Positions 36,796 to 46,525 of a DNA stretch of 64,000 nucleotides are shown here, piece by piece. This DNA comes from Gammaproteobacteria bacterium (GTDB lineage: Bacteria; Pseudomonadota; Gammaproteobacteria; Pseudomonadales; Azotimanducaceae). The stretch's first letter is position 1; each line of letters opens with the position of its first letter. The DNA lies in assembly GCA_026706665.1 (NCBI GenBank), contig JAPOYI010000224.1, forward strand, positions 21,599 to 85,598, in the 5' to 3' direction. Below the pieces are notes generated by a model, which had not been told where the DNA came from, searched no databases, and worked only from the letters and a program-made list of their open reading frames with translations. Both the position numbers and the translations under genes were made by a program.

Positions 36796-37818
36796 TCAGA
36801 GCATCTCTTCCGCGATCAGCGTCAGGGCTTCGTTTGAGCCGCCGCCGATCATCAGGGTCGAGACGTTCGTTCCTCTCCAGCGTTGCAGGCGCTCGCGGAT
36901 GCGGTCCGCCGGACCGACCAGGTGGCAGGCGTCGATCAGTTCGGCCGGCACCGCCGCCATTGCCTCGTCGCGGCGGCCGGAAAGGTAGAGATCCTGGATC
37001 CTGGCAGCGGCTTCCTCGAAGCCCAGCGCCTTCGCGTAATCGTTGTAGAAGTTCCGGCCGCGCGCCCCCATGCCACCGATGTAGAGCGCCATGGTGCCCC
37101 GGACGGGGCGCATGCACTCTTCGACGCTGTCGCCCATGACGACCGTAACGAAGGGCGCGAAATCGAACTCGGCGGCGGTCCTGCCGGAAGCTTCCAGACC
37201 CTCGCGAACGGGTTGCTCGAATACCGAGTACTTCTCGGGGTCCATCCAGATCGGGAAGAATCCGTCGGCGACTTCCGCCGCCGCCCGCACGCCTCTCGGC
37301 GTGATGCTGGCCGCGTAGATCGGGACGTGTTCGGCGCAGTGCAGAATGCTCTTCAGGGGCTTGCCGAGACCCGTGGCGCCGGGGCCGGAAAAAGGCAGCT
37401 GGTACTGGTCGCCGTTGAAGACCGCGGGCTCCTCGCGCGCGAGGATCTTCCGGATGATCGCAACGTATTCCTTGAGCCGTGTGACGGGCTTGCCGTAGGC
37501 GACGCCGTGCCAACCCTCCACCACCTGCGGGCCGGACGCACCCAGGCCGAGCATGAAGCGCCCGCCGGAAAGTTGCGCCAGGGTCATGGCTGTCATTGCC
37601 GTCATGGCTGGCGTTCGGGCGGACATCTGCATGATCGCGGTGCCCACGCGGATGCGCTCGGTTTGCGCAAGGATCCAGGCCGCCGGAGATACCGCGTCCG
37701 CACCGTAGGCTTCGGATGTCCACGCCGAGTCGTAGCCGAGGGCTTCGGCGTGCCGTATGCGATCCATGGGGAGGTGGACAACGCGGCCGCCATAGCCGCC
37801 CAACAGGCCGAGTTTCAT
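36796..37818 (-). CDS. LLM class (F420/flavin-dependent) oxidoreductase
   Basis: [41 protein letters not shown]...[21 protein letters not shown]. Confidence 0.88.
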   Translation of the reverse strand: MKLGLLGGYGGRVVHLPMDRIRHAEALGYDSAWTSEAYGADAVSPAAWILAQTERIRVGTAIMQMSARTPAMTAMTAMTLAQLSGGRFMLGLGASGPQVVEGWHGVAYGKPVTRLKEYVAIIRKILAREEPAVFNGDQYQLPFSGPGATGLGKPLKSILHCAEHVPIYAASITPRGVRAAAEVADGFFPIWMDPEKYSVFEQPVREGLEASGRTAAEFDFAPFVTVVMGDSVEECMRPVRGTMALYIGGMGARGRNFYNDYAKALGFEEAAARIQDLYLSGRRDEAMAAVPAELIDACHLVGPADRIRERLQRWRGTNVSTLMIGGGSNEALTLIAEEML

Positions 37819-37845
37819 GGTTTCGCTTCCCTTGTACTGGTGGTG

Positions 37846-38100
37846 TTACGCGTCGACCCGGGACAGGTATTCGATGATGTCGTTCGATTCGTACAGCCAG
37901 GTGGACTCGCCGTCGGGCCCGGTTATCTTGAGGCAGGGCACCGTGGAACGCCCTCCGCCGATGCAGAGTTCGCGGAACGCAGCCACGTCGCGCATGGTGT
38001 CGCGCATGGGCATTTCAATGCCGGAGCGGTCCAAAAACGCGCGCACGCGCCGGCAGAACGGACAGGCGTCGTACTGATAAAGCACGTATTGTTCGTTCAT
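37846..38100 (-). CDS. Glutaredoxin family protein
   Basis: YVLYQYDACPFCRRVRAFLDRSG; STVPCLKI; ESNDIIEYL. Confidence 0.85.
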   Translation of the reverse strand: MNEQYVLYQYDACPFCRRVRAFLDRSGIEMPMRDTMRDVAAFRELCIGGGRSTVPCLKITGPDGESTWLYESNDIIEYLSRVDA

Positions 38101-38126
38101 TCCGTGAATTGTGACACACTCGGCCC

Positions 38127-38828
38127 ATGGCAAGGAGAGTTCGCAGGACCGAAGACAAGATTCGCCTCATCCGCTACGCGAGCATAGGGTTCGTCGCGCT
38201 CGTCGCCGTGCTGACCGTGGCGGTCGGAATCTTCTACGGCGCCGGCGCCGGCGCCGGGGGAGAAATCGCCGAGGATGACCACTACCGGCTGATCGAGGGT
38301 GCGCGGCAATCCCGGTCCCGGACCGTGGAGGTGGTCGAGTACTTCTCATACACCTGCGTGCTGTGCCGCGACTTCGATCCAATGCTTGAAGACTGGCAGG
38401 AGACCCTGCCGGAGGGGGCGAGTTTCCGCCGCGCGCATGTGGGATTCTCCGGCGGGGCCGAGGTTCTCGCGCGTGCGCACATCGTGCTTGGCCAGGAGCA
38501 GGCCCTCGAAGCGAATCACGAACGCCTGTTTCGGGCCATCCATGAGCGCAATCGACAGTTCACGGGCCGCCAGCAGATCGCGGATTTCGTCGACGGATAC
38601 GGAGTCGAGCGGGATGCGTTCCTGGCCGCCATCGACCAGCCGGGCGTTCGCAGGGCCGTCGCAGCGATCGATCGCGCATTTCGCGACGCGGACCTGGTCG
38701 GAGTGCCGGCGATGGTGGTGGCGGGCAAGTACGTCGTCAACATGGAACTCGGCCGCAAGCAGGCCCTCGCGGTCGTGGATCAACTGGTGCGCGAGGAACT
38801 CGAAGCGCGGATGGCGGACGAAGCTTAA
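38127..38828 (+). CDS. Thioredoxin-domain (DsbA-like) membrane-anchored protein
   Basis: N-terminal TM; VEVVEYFSYTCVLCRDFDPMLEDW; VGVPAMVVAGKYVVN. Confidence 0.75.
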   Translation: MARRVRRTEDKIRLIRYASIGFVALVAVLTVAVGIFYGAGAGAGGEIAEDDHYRLIEGARQSRSRTVEVVEYFSYTCVLCRDFDPMLEDWQETLPEGASFRRAHVGFSGGAEVLARAHIVLGQEQALEANHERLFRAIHERNRQFTGRQQIADFVDGYGVERDAFLAAIDQPGVRRAVAAIDRAFRDADLVGVPAMVVAGKYVVNMELGRKQALAVVDQLVREELEARMADEA

Positions 38829-38869
38829 GAAGACGAGGGCTTGGGCACCTGAGCACGCCGAAGAAATCG

Positions 38870-39436
38870 TCACGCGGGCGGCCGCGTCAACTGGTCCAGC
38901 GCGAACGCGACGTAGATGCGCGTATCCCGGAGACTGCCGTCGTTCGCGATCAAGTCCTTTTTCAACAGTGATTGCAAAGTGAAGCCGAGCCGTTCCGCGA
39001 CCCGCCAGCTGCGCCGGTTGAGATCGTCCATGCGAATCTCGACGCGCTTGGCGCCCAACTCGAACAGCGCCTTCGCGAGCCACCAGGTCGACTCGCTGAC
39101 ATAACCGTTGCCCGTCTCCCCCGTCCGGCACCAGTACCCGATCTCGAAGCCGGGCAGGTTCCAGTCGATGCGCGGCATTCCGGTGGCGCCTATGAGGCGG
39201 CCGGTGTCCCGGTGCAGTATCAGGAGTTCCGCGGTGCTTCCGTTGTTGTAGCGAACGGCGGCGTCCCGGGCGAATGCCTCCGACTGATCCACGGTCGGCA
39301 GTTCCCTCGCCCATTGCATCCACGGGGACAGTTCCGCGAACGATTCGTGCACGGCCTGGTTGATCATGGTGCCGTCTCCGGCCCGCGGACGCCGCAACAG
39401 GAGGCGCGGCGTGACGATTTCTTCCGGCAGTCTCAT
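38870..39436 (-). CDS. GNAT family N-acetyltransferase (RimJ/RimL-like)
   Basis: IVTPRLLLRRPRAGD; GATGMPRIDWNLPGFEIGYWCRTGETGNGYVSESTWWLAK; RVEIRMDDLNRRSWRVAERLGF. Confidence 0.88.
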   Translation of the reverse strand: MRLPEEIVTPRLLLRRPRAGDGTMINQAVHESFAELSPWMQWARELPTVDQSEAFARDAAVRYNNGSTAELLILHRDTGRLIGATGMPRIDWNLPGFEIGYWCRTGETGNGYVSESTWWLAKALFELGAKRVEIRMDDLNRRSWRVAERLGFTLQSLLKKDLIANDGSLRDTRIYVAFALDQLTRPPA

Positions 39437-40611
39437 TGCAGCAACTGCAGCCAGTGGACGACGGGCACGTCGCTGCCATCGGCGAGATGCATCTGGCAGC
39501 CGATGTTCGCGGTGGCGATGACGTCGGGGCGGTGTTCCATCAATGCGGCCGTCTTGCGCTGTTTCAGATCGCTCGCGATCTCGGGCTGCAGTATCGAGTA
39601 GCTTCCGGCGGACCCGCAGCAAAGGTGCGCATCGCGTACTGCCAGCAACTCGTATCCGGCCCGGCCCAAGAGGTCTTCGACGCGGCCGTTGATCTTCTGG
39701 CCGTGCTGCAGGGTACATGGCGCGTGCCAGGCGACCCGATGCATGTCCTCGCGCTTGCCGAACTCGAACTCGTGGAGGAGTTCGGAAGCATCGCAGACTC
39801 TTGCCGCGAAACGCGTGGCGGCGGCCGCGTAATCCGGTGCCAGGGCCAGGATACGATCATACTCCTTCAGCGTGACGCCACAGCCCGTGGCCGTGGAGAC
39901 GATGCGGTCGGCACTGGGCCAGTCCATTTCGTCCAGGTTGTGCGCAATTTCGGACCGCGCCCGCTCGGCGTTTCCGAGATGCAGGCTCAGACCCCCGCAG
40001 CAGCCTTCGTTGGGGTCGAACCGGGCCGCGATGCCGCGGTCCGCGAGCAGTTTCCTGAGATGAACGTTTACTTCCGGGGTCATCACGCGCTGTACGCAGC
40101 CCTGCAACAACAGCACTTCGCCGGTGCCCGCCGCCGCATCCGGCTCCGGTGGACGGCGCAGCATCGCGCGCAGGTGCCGCGGCGCCAGGCGTTCGAACGG
40201 CAGGGCGGCCCGAAGCCAGCGGCGCAGCTTCTCAGGGTGGGGAACGACGCGCGTCAGCCACCAGCGAACAAGGCGTTCCAAGAGACCGCGCCCGGGGCGG
40301 CGCTCGAGAAAACCGCGGCCGATTTCGAGCAGTTCGCCGTACCGCACACCGGACGGACAGGTCGTCTCGCAGGCGCGGCAGGTGAGGCAGCGGTCCAGGT
40401 GCGTGGTGACGGCGGCATTCGGCGTCTGGGTCTCCAGCATTTCCTTGATCAGGTAGATGCGTCCCCGCGGGCCGTCGAGTTCGTTGCCTAGCACCTGGTA
40501 GGTGGGGCACGTCGCATTGCAGAAACCGCAGTGCACGCAGGACCGAAGGATCGCGTTCGCGCGCTCGCCGTCGGGTGTCGCGAGAAACCCTGCCGGCAGG
40601 TCAGTCTGCAT
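39433..40611 (-). CDS. glcF: Glycolate oxidase iron-sulfur subunit
   Basis: RSCVHCGFCNATCPTYQVLGNELDGPRGRI; CLTCRACETTCPSGVRYG; CCGGLSLHL. Confidence 0.9.
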   Translation of the reverse strand: MQTDLPAGFLATPDGERANAILRSCVHCGFCNATCPTYQVLGNELDGPRGRIYLIKEMLETQTPNAAVTTHLDRCLTCRACETTCPSGVRYGELLEIGRGFLERRPGRGLLERLVRWWLTRVVPHPEKLRRWLRAALPFERLAPRHLRAMLRRPPEPDAAAGTGEVLLLQGCVQRVMTPEVNVHLRKLLADRGIAARFDPNEGCCGGLSLHLGNAERARSEIAHNLDEMDWPSADRIVSTATGCGVTLKEYDRILALAPDYAAAATRFAARVCDASELLHEFEFGKREDMHRVAWHAPCTLQHGQKINGRVEDLLGRAGYELLAVRDAHLCCGSAGSYSILQPEIASDLKQRKTAALMEHRPDVIATANIGCQMHLADGSDVPVVHWLQLLQ

Positions 40612-41740
40612 GGGAGAGGAGTTTAGTGTTGAGGATTCCCGCAGGATCGAAGGCGGCCTTGAGCCGGCCCATGTACTTCCTGACCGCCGGGGCGACATCG
40701 GCGAGGCGAGGCGGAAACGACGCCGCGTACCCGCCGGCGACGCGCGCCCTGGCCCGCACGGTGTCCGCGTCGGCGTCGGTGCGCCACCAGATTCTCGCGC
40801 TGGCCCACTCCGTCAGGGTGTTCGCTTCGTCGAAGACGCTTCCGAGCGGCAGTGAGAGCATCCATAGACGGCCGGAGCCTTCAGCCGGGGAATCTGCCCC
40901 GGCCTCTGACGCGTGAGAAAGCGTTGACGTTCCCCCCGTCGATGGAGGCGTACTTCCATGGAAGCCCGAGAAGAAGGGATGGGTGTGATCGCGCACACCC
41001 TGGAAAAACAAATCGTCTTCGACTTCGAGGTCGAGGTCGAGTCCCGCTGCCGCGTGCGAGGCGGCCTCGTGGCTGCCAGACAGCCGAATGCGCAACACGC
41101 CGCCGCAATAGGCGGTGGCCGTGACCGGCAAGGGCTTGCGAAGCAGGTCTGAGATCAGTCGGTGCGCCGTGTCGGGCGTACATTCGCGGGCCAGTGTCAG
41201 CGAGGTTTCCGGCAGGGGGCGGACGCGAAGACTGACGTCGAGCAGGAGTCCGAGGGTGCCGAAGGCACCGGCCATCAAACTCGAGACGTCGTATCCCGCG
41301 ACGTTCTTCAGCACCTGTCCGCCAAACGAAAGCCTCTGGCCCATGCCGTTGACGATGGTGACGCCGAGAAGGGCGTCACGCGCCGAGCCGAACCAGGGCC
41401 GGCCCGGCCCGGCGAGCCCTGTTGCCACCGCGCCACCGAGCGTGCCCCGGCCGCCGAACAGCGGCGGTTCAAAGGGCAACGCCTGACCGCTATCCGCGAG
41501 GACCGATTCGATGTCATTCAGATGTGAACCCGCCCGGGCGACAACGACCAACTCGTCGGGACGATAGTCGACGACGCCTTCGTGGCCGGCCGTCGAGACT
41601 GTTTCCGATCCGTTGGGCGTACCCGATTTGCTGCCGCTGCCGACGATGGTGAGGGAACGGCCAGTCTCGCTGGCTGCGGCGACGGCGGCGGTTAGCGGCT
41701 CGGAACGGTCTCCGTCGGACGGCACTAGAATCGCTCCAGT
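40601..41740 (-). CDS. glcE: Glycolate oxidase FAD-binding subunit, with a repeat-encoded insertion (exact start uncertain)
   Basis: VVDYRPDELVVVARAGSHLNDIESVLADSGQALPFEPPLFGGRGTLGGAVATGLAGPGRPWFGSARD; lies between glcD and glcF. Confidence 0.85.
   Translation of the reverse strand, partial: TGAILVPSDGDRSEPLTAAVAAASETGRSLTIVGSGSKSGTPNGSETVSTAGHEGVVDYRPDELVVVARAGSHLNDIESVLADSGQALPFEPPLFGGRGTLGGAVATGLAGPGRPWFGSARDALLGVTIVNGMGQRLSFGGQVLKNVAGYDVSSLMAGAFGTLGLLLDVSLRVRPLPETSLTLARECTPDTAHRLISDLLRKPLPVTATAYCGGVLRIRLSGSHEAASHAAAGLDLDLEVEDDLFFQGVRDHTHPFFSGFHGSTPPSTGGTSTLSHASEAGADSPAEGSGRLWMLSLPLGSVFDEANTLTEWASARIWWRTDADADTVRARARVAGGYAASFPPRLADVAPAVRKYMGRLKAAFDPAGILNTKLLSHAD
40875..40962. repeat. Palindrome-containing ~88-bp repeat, copy 3, inside glcE
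   Basis: GAGCCTTCAGCCGGGGAATCTGCCCCGGCCTCTGACGCGTGAGAAAGCGTTGACGTTCCCCCCGTCGATGGAGGCGTACTTCCATGGA; same start, end and interior blocks as copies 1-2. Confidence 0.85.
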
Positions 41741-43179
41741 TCCGCGTGCGGCAGTGCGCCGCCCCTGACATGCATGCCGCCGAGTTCCGAGCAGCGGGCG
41801 AGGGTTGGAATCGCCTTGCCGGGGTTCATCAGGCCTTCGGGGTCGAAAGCGGCCTTCAGCCGGTGGAACTGGTCGAGTTCCGCATCCGCGAACTGGGCGC
41901 ACATCGCGTCGAGTTTCTCGACCCCGACGCCGTGCTCTCCCGTGACGGTCCCGCCCCGCGCGACGCAGAGCTTGAGAATTTCGCCGCCGAACTGCTCGGC
42001 TTTTTCGAGTTCGCCGGGCTTGCTGGAGTCAAAGAGGATCAGCGGGTGCAGGTTGCCGTCCCCAGCGTGGAAGACGTTCGCCACCGGGAGCCCGAAGCGC
42101 TCCGACAGGATAGCGATCTCGGTCAGTACGTCGCCGAGTTCGCGGCGCGGGATGGTGCCGTCCATGCAGTAGTAGTCGGGCGCCATCCTCCCGGCGGCGG
42201 GAAAGGCCGCCTTGCGTCCGCGCCAGAGGTTCTCGCGCTCGGCCTCCTCGGAGGCGATGCTCACGCCCGCCGCGCCGGCCTCGTCGAGGATGCCGCGCAC
42301 GATTTCGACGTCCGCGTTCACGCCCTCCTCGGTGCCATCGAGTTCGCAAAGCAGGATCGCCGCGGCGTCGCGCGGGTATCCCGCGTTGGCATAGTCTTCG
42401 GCGGCGTTGATGGCGAGCGCGTCCATCATTTCGAGTCCGGCCGGGATCACGCCGCCCCTAATAATGGCCGCGACGGCGTCGCCGGCACGCCGGAGGTCGT
42501 CGAACGCGGCGAGCAGCACGCGCTTCGCGAACGGTTCGGGCAGCAGTTTCACGACCACCTCGGTGACGACGCCGAGCATCCCCTCCGATCCCACCATCGC
42601 GGCAATCAGGTCATAGCCCGGCGCGTCGAGGGTCTTTCCGCCGAGCACCAGTTCGTCGCCTTCGAGGGTCTGCACCGTCATGCCGAGCACGTTGTTGAGC
42701 GTCAGGCCGTACTTCAGGCAGTGCACGCCGCCGGAGTTCTCCGCCACGTTGCCGCCGATGCTGCAGGCGATCTGCGACGACGGGTCGGGCGCGTAGTAGA
42801 GGCCGAAGGGCGCCGTCGCTTCAGTGATCTTCGCATTGGGGACGCCGGGCTCGACCCGCGCCACGCGGGCCTGGGGGATCACTTCGAGGATTCGGTTCAT
42901 CTTCGTGAGCGTCAACAGCACGCCGTCGGCGAGCGGGCGCGCGCCACCGGAAAGGCCGGTCCCCGCGCCGCGCGTGACCACCGGCACCCGATTCTCCCGG
43001 CAGATGCGCAGCACCGCCCGAACCTGCTTCACCGTCTCGGGAAGGGCGACGACCCAGGGCTTCTGCCTGATCGCCGTCAGGCCGTCGGTCTCGAAAGGCG
43101 TCAGCGCGTGGGTGTCGGTGACGACGCTCCCGGCGGATAGTTGTTCCCGCAGGAGATTAATGACTCGGGGGTTGCGCAT
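41725..43179 (-). CDS. glcD: Glycolate oxidase subunit GlcD (FAD-linked oxidase)
   Basis: VPVVTRGAGTGLSGGARPLADGVLL; GGNVAENSGGVHCLKYGLTLNNVLG; GTVTGEHGVGVEK. Confidence 0.92.
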   Translation of the reverse strand: MRNPRVINLLREQLSAGSVVTDTHALTPFETDGLTAIRQKPWVVALPETVKQVRAVLRICRENRVPVVTRGAGTGLSGGARPLADGVLLTLTKMNRILEVIPQARVARVEPGVPNAKITEATAPFGLYYAPDPSSQIACSIGGNVAENSGGVHCLKYGLTLNNVLGMTVQTLEGDELVLGGKTLDAPGYDLIAAMVGSEGMLGVVTEVVVKLLPEPFAKRVLLAAFDDLRRAGDAVAAIIRGGVIPAGLEMMDALAINAAEDYANAGYPRDAAAILLCELDGTEEGVNADVEIVRGILDEAGAAGVSIASEEAERENLWRGRKAAFPAAGRMAPDYYCMDGTIPRRELGDVLTEIAILSERFGLPVANVFHAGDGNLHPLILFDSSKPGELEKAEQFGGEILKLCVARGGTVTGEHGVGVEKLDAMCAQFADAELDQFHRLKAAFDPEGLMNPGKAIPTLARCSELGGMHVRGGALPHAELERF

Positions 43180-43186
43180 GGGGCGC

Positions 43187-43236
43187 GTGACGCCCTCCTT
43201 GGGTTGTCGCCACCGCGACGGAATTATACGCGGCGC
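43187..43236 (-). promoter_or_regulatory. Promoter/5'UTR-like cassette upstream of glcD (copy 1 of duplicated cassette)
   Basis: Minus strand GCGCCGCGTATAATTCCGTCGCGGTGGCGACAACCCAAGGAGGGCGTCAC: TATAAT, hairpin GTCGCggtgGCGAC, SD AAGGAGGG. Confidence 0.65.
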
Positions 43237-43341
43237 CGGGGCGGGCACGGAACGCTTGGCGGCGCTTGGCGGCCTCAGTGGTTCCCATAGGGGTTCGAGT
43301 AAGGTCAAATACGGGAAGATCCTGGCCACGAGGTGGTTTCC

Positions 43342-44589
43342 ATGAAGAGTTGGGCGAAGTGGTTTGTGCTCGCCATGTTGGGCGCATGCCCGGTCAATGC
43401 CGACGAAGCGTCGGTGATGGTGCTTGAAGGCGACGCGTCCGCGTTCTACACGAACGGGGATTTCGTGGTGTTCGATCAGATGCGCGCCGGTGGTGGTGCG
43501 GCGATGATGGTGAAAGCCGCGCCGTCGGATGATGCGTCGGGTGCTGATGAGCCGGATCCCGGCGTCCTCGCCCGGGCGCCGATCGGCCCGGATGGCAGGT
43601 TCCACCTGGAAGTCGAGGTGGAAGAGTCCCGCATGGTTTCTTTTTATGTCGAGAATGCGGTGGGCCCCGAAGGACAGCGCTGGGGGCGGGTCAGCGGACT
43701 CCGGTTCATCCTGGAGCCGGGCGAACTGAATCTGAAAATGTCTTCAAGCAGCCGTTTCGTCGTGAGAGGCGGTTACTACAACGATGCCGTTTACAACTCG
43801 TGGCGGCTGTCGGAGGAGTACATGGCGGCCGACGCCGAGTACCGGGAGTTGACGAAGCCGGTGGAAGGGGCGTCGAAAGAGGAGGAGGAACTGCGTTGGG
43901 ACCGCATGGTCGAGGCGCAGAGGAATGCCTCGAAGCTGGAGATGGAAGGCATGTCCAGGGTTGCGCGGACCCACCCGGACCCGAAGGTAAGGCGGCTCGC
44001 GATCGAGTCGTCGTGGCTGTGGGGTCCGTGGATGCTCGAGGCACTGCGCGGCCTCGCCCAGTTGACGCCCGACGACCCCTGGGTGGTCGAACGCCTGGCG
44101 GGAGCGGAAGCCGCCGAGGAGCGTTGGGCGCAGGAAAGGCAGTTGGGAGTCGGCGACACGTGCCTTGACTTCACGGGGGAGACGCTCGCCGGCGAGTCGG
44201 TGCAACTGGCCGAGGTGCGGGCGGACAACCGCTACGTGCTGCTCGACTTCTGGGCGTCCTGGTGCGGCTCCTGCCGGGTGGAGTTCCCGCACATGATGGA
44301 GGCGTACGAACTGTTCAGCGACCAGGGATTCGAGATCGTCTCGTTCACCATCGACGAGGATCGGGAAGCCTGGGAGGTGGCGTCGGCGGAGGAGGATCTG
44401 CCGTGGATCGACGTGGGCATGGGCCCGGGGGCGGGAGCGGCTGCCGCCTACAATGTCAGGGGCGTGCCGGACAGCTACCTGATCGATGCACGGACCGGCG
44501 AAATCCTTGCCACCGACCTGCGGCGCCATCAGCTCCGGCGAAAGCTCGAGGACCTGTTCGCACAGGCGCCCTCGATGGATGAGGGCTAG
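43342..44589 (+). CDS. TlpA-family thioredoxin-like protein with N-terminal extension
   Basis: LLDFWASWCGSCRVEFPHMMEAYELFSDQGFEIVSFTIDEDREAW; signal-like N-terminus. Confidence 0.85.
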   Translation: MKSWAKWFVLAMLGACPVNADEASVMVLEGDASAFYTNGDFVVFDQMRAGGGAAMMVKAAPSDDASGADEPDPGVLARAPIGPDGRFHLEVEVEESRMVSFYVENAVGPEGQRWGRVSGLRFILEPGELNLKMSSSSRFVVRGGYYNDAVYNSWRLSEEYMAADAEYRELTKPVEGASKEEEELRWDRMVEAQRNASKLEMEGMSRVARTHPDPKVRRLAIESSWLWGPWMLEALRGLAQLTPDDPWVVERLAGAEAAEERWAQERQLGVGDTCLDFTGETLAGESVQLAEVRADNRYVLLDFWASWCGSCRVEFPHMMEAYELFSDQGFEIVSFTIDEDREAWEVASAEEDLPWIDVGMGPGAGAAAAYNVRGVPDSYLIDARTGEILATDLRRHQLRRKLEDLFAQAPSMDEG

Positions 44590-44593
44590 GCGC

Positions 44594-45904
44594 ATGGGTG
44601 CAACCGTCATCAAGAATGCCCGGATCGTCAATGAGGGAGCGGTCAAGGAGGGCGATCTCGCCGTGCGCGATGGCCGCATCGAGCGGGTCGGTGGAACAGT
44701 CGCGGGCGATGTCGAGATAGACGCCGCCGGCGCCTGGCTGATGCCGGGGATGATCGACGACCAGGTGCACTTCCGGGAACCCGGGTTCGAACACAAGGCC
44801 AACATCGCGACGGAGTCGGCGGCCGCCCTGGCGGGTGGCGTGACGAGCTACATGGAGATGCCCAACTGCATCCCGCAGACCATCGATGCGGGGGCGTTGG
44901 ACGACAAGCATCGACGGGCCGCTGCCAGGTCCGCTGCCAATTACGCCTTCTATTTCGGCGCCACGAATGACAACCTCGAGGCGATCAGGGCCGTCGACCC
45001 CCTGAAGGCCTGCGGCGTCAAGGTGTTCATGGGCGCGTCAACGGGCAACATGCTGGTCGATGACGAAGACACCCTGGAGGGCATCTTCGCGTCGAGCCCG
45101 CTGGTGATCGCGACGCACTGCGAGGACACGCCAACGATCCTCGCCAACGAGGCGCGGGCGCAAGCGGAATACGGCGATGCGATCCCCATCGAAATGCATC
45201 CCCGGATCCGCTCCGAGGAGGCCTGCTACAAGTCGTCGAGCCTCGCCGTTGAACTCGCGCGACGCCACGGCAGCCGGCTGCACGTCTTGCATCTCACGAC
45301 CGCGCGCGAACTGGAGCTGTTCGAGACCGGTCCCGTCGAAGGCAAGCGCATCACGGCCGAGGTCTGCGTGCACCATCTCTTCTTCGACGAGACGGACTAC
45401 GCGACCCGCGGGGCGGACATCAAGTGCAACCCGGCGATCAAGACGCCGGACGACAAGCGCGCGCTGCGGGCGGCAGTGCTCGAGGACCGCATAGACATCG
45501 TGGCGACGGACCACGCACCGCATACACGGGAAGAAAAAGGTCTTCGCTATGTCGATGCACCGTCGGGCATGCCGCTCGTTCAGCACGCGCTCCCGAGCCT
45601 CCTCGAGTACATGCCGGTGGAGACGGTGGTGCAGAAGACAGCCCATGCGCCGGCGCTCAGGTTCGGCGTCAGGGAGCGCGGTTTCCTGCGCGAGGGGTAC
45701 TGGGCCGACCTGGTGTTGATCGACCCGGGCCGGACGACACCGGTCGACGACGAGCGCCTTTACTACAAGTGCGGCTGGTCGCCGTTTTCCGGAGTGACTT
45801 TCGGATCGCGGGTCACCCACACGTTCCTCAATGGGCACCTGGTGTTCTCGGACGGCGAAGTGCGCGACACGTCACGCGCCATGGCCGTGGAATTCGACCG
45901 TTAG
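44594..45904 (+). CDS. Dihydroorotase
   Basis: LMPGMIDDQVHFREPGFEHKANIATESAAALAGGVTSYMEMPN; CNPAIKTPDDKRAL; DIVATDHAPHTREEK. Confidence 0.9.
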   Translation: MGATVIKNARIVNEGAVKEGDLAVRDGRIERVGGTVAGDVEIDAAGAWLMPGMIDDQVHFREPGFEHKANIATESAAALAGGVTSYMEMPNCIPQTIDAGALDDKHRRAAARSAANYAFYFGATNDNLEAIRAVDPLKACGVKVFMGASTGNMLVDDEDTLEGIFASSPLVIATHCEDTPTILANEARAQAEYGDAIPIEMHPRIRSEEACYKSSSLAVELARRHGSRLHVLHLTTARELELFETGPVEGKRITAEVCVHHLFFDETDYATRGADIKCNPAIKTPDDKRALRAAVLEDRIDIVATDHAPHTREEKGLRYVDAPSGMPLVQHALPSLLEYMPVETVVQKTAHAPALRFGVRERGFLREGYWADLVLIDPGRTTPVDDERLYYKCGWSPFSGVTFGSRVTHTFLNGHLVFSDGEVRDTSRAMAVEFDR

Positions 45905-45906
45905 TG

Positions 45907-46077
45907 ATGGCTGCCAAAATGGATGTCGGCGGCTATTCGACCGATGAGCGTCTTGCGCGCCTGGAAACCCACTTGCTGCATATGGCCACCAAAGCATGGG
46001 TTCTCGGAGGCGTGGTAGGCGGCATGGTGGCGGCGGCGACCCTGACGCTCGCTATCATCAAGCTGTTTGCCGTATAG
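45907..46077 (+). CDS. Small single-TM protein (56 aa)
   Basis: MAAKMDVGGYSTDERLARLETHLLHMATKAWVLGGVVGGMVAAATLTLAIIKLFAV; starts 2 bp after the dihydroorotase stop. Confidence 0.55.
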   Translation: MAAKMDVGGYSTDERLARLETHLLHMATKAWVLGGVVGGMVAAATLTLAIIKLFAV

Positions 46078-46455
46078 CCAGAAGCCAGTCGTCCCGGAAC
46101 CGCTCCGGCTGGGGATTCCTGTAATACTCCGAGCAGACCCACGGTCCACGGATCAGTATCTCGCCGGTCGACTCGCCGTCGTGGGGTAGCGGGCGGAACG
46201 CCTCGTCGACGATCTCGACCTCAAGCCCCGGAATCAGTTGCCCCGCCTTCGCCACGTTTTCGAACTGCGCGTCGACGGAGAGCTCGCGATGCGCGTGTTT
46301 CATCATCCGTCGCGAGCGGTGAGTTCTCGCCGATGCCGATCCCGGTGTCCTTCAGCGCATGCGCCAACCGGTGGGCGCGATTGAGGGTCTCGAGGAAGGT
46401 CTGGCGGCGCGTTCCGGTTTCGGTAGCGGTGACGATCTCCGTTTCGGGTGCCACC
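46070..46455 (-). pseudogene. Remnant of a fatty-acyl-CoA synthetase/AMP-binding gene (centre deleted)
   Basis: N-terminal piece TFLETLNRAHRLAHALKDTGIGIG and late piece GQLIPGLEVEIVDEAFRPLPHDGESTGEILIRGPWVCSEYYRNPQPERFRDDWL in separate frames with no catalytic middle. Confidence 0.7.
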
Positions 46456-46525
46456 GTGCACCCCGGTCGATGAGACGCGACATCAGGAGCGGCGTGCGTT
46501 GCATCCCCATTCGACGCAGTTCCTG

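Noticed and set aside
36883-38187. 434-aa plus-strand ORF
   Set aside because: Antisense to the LLM oxidoreductase and glutaredoxin genes
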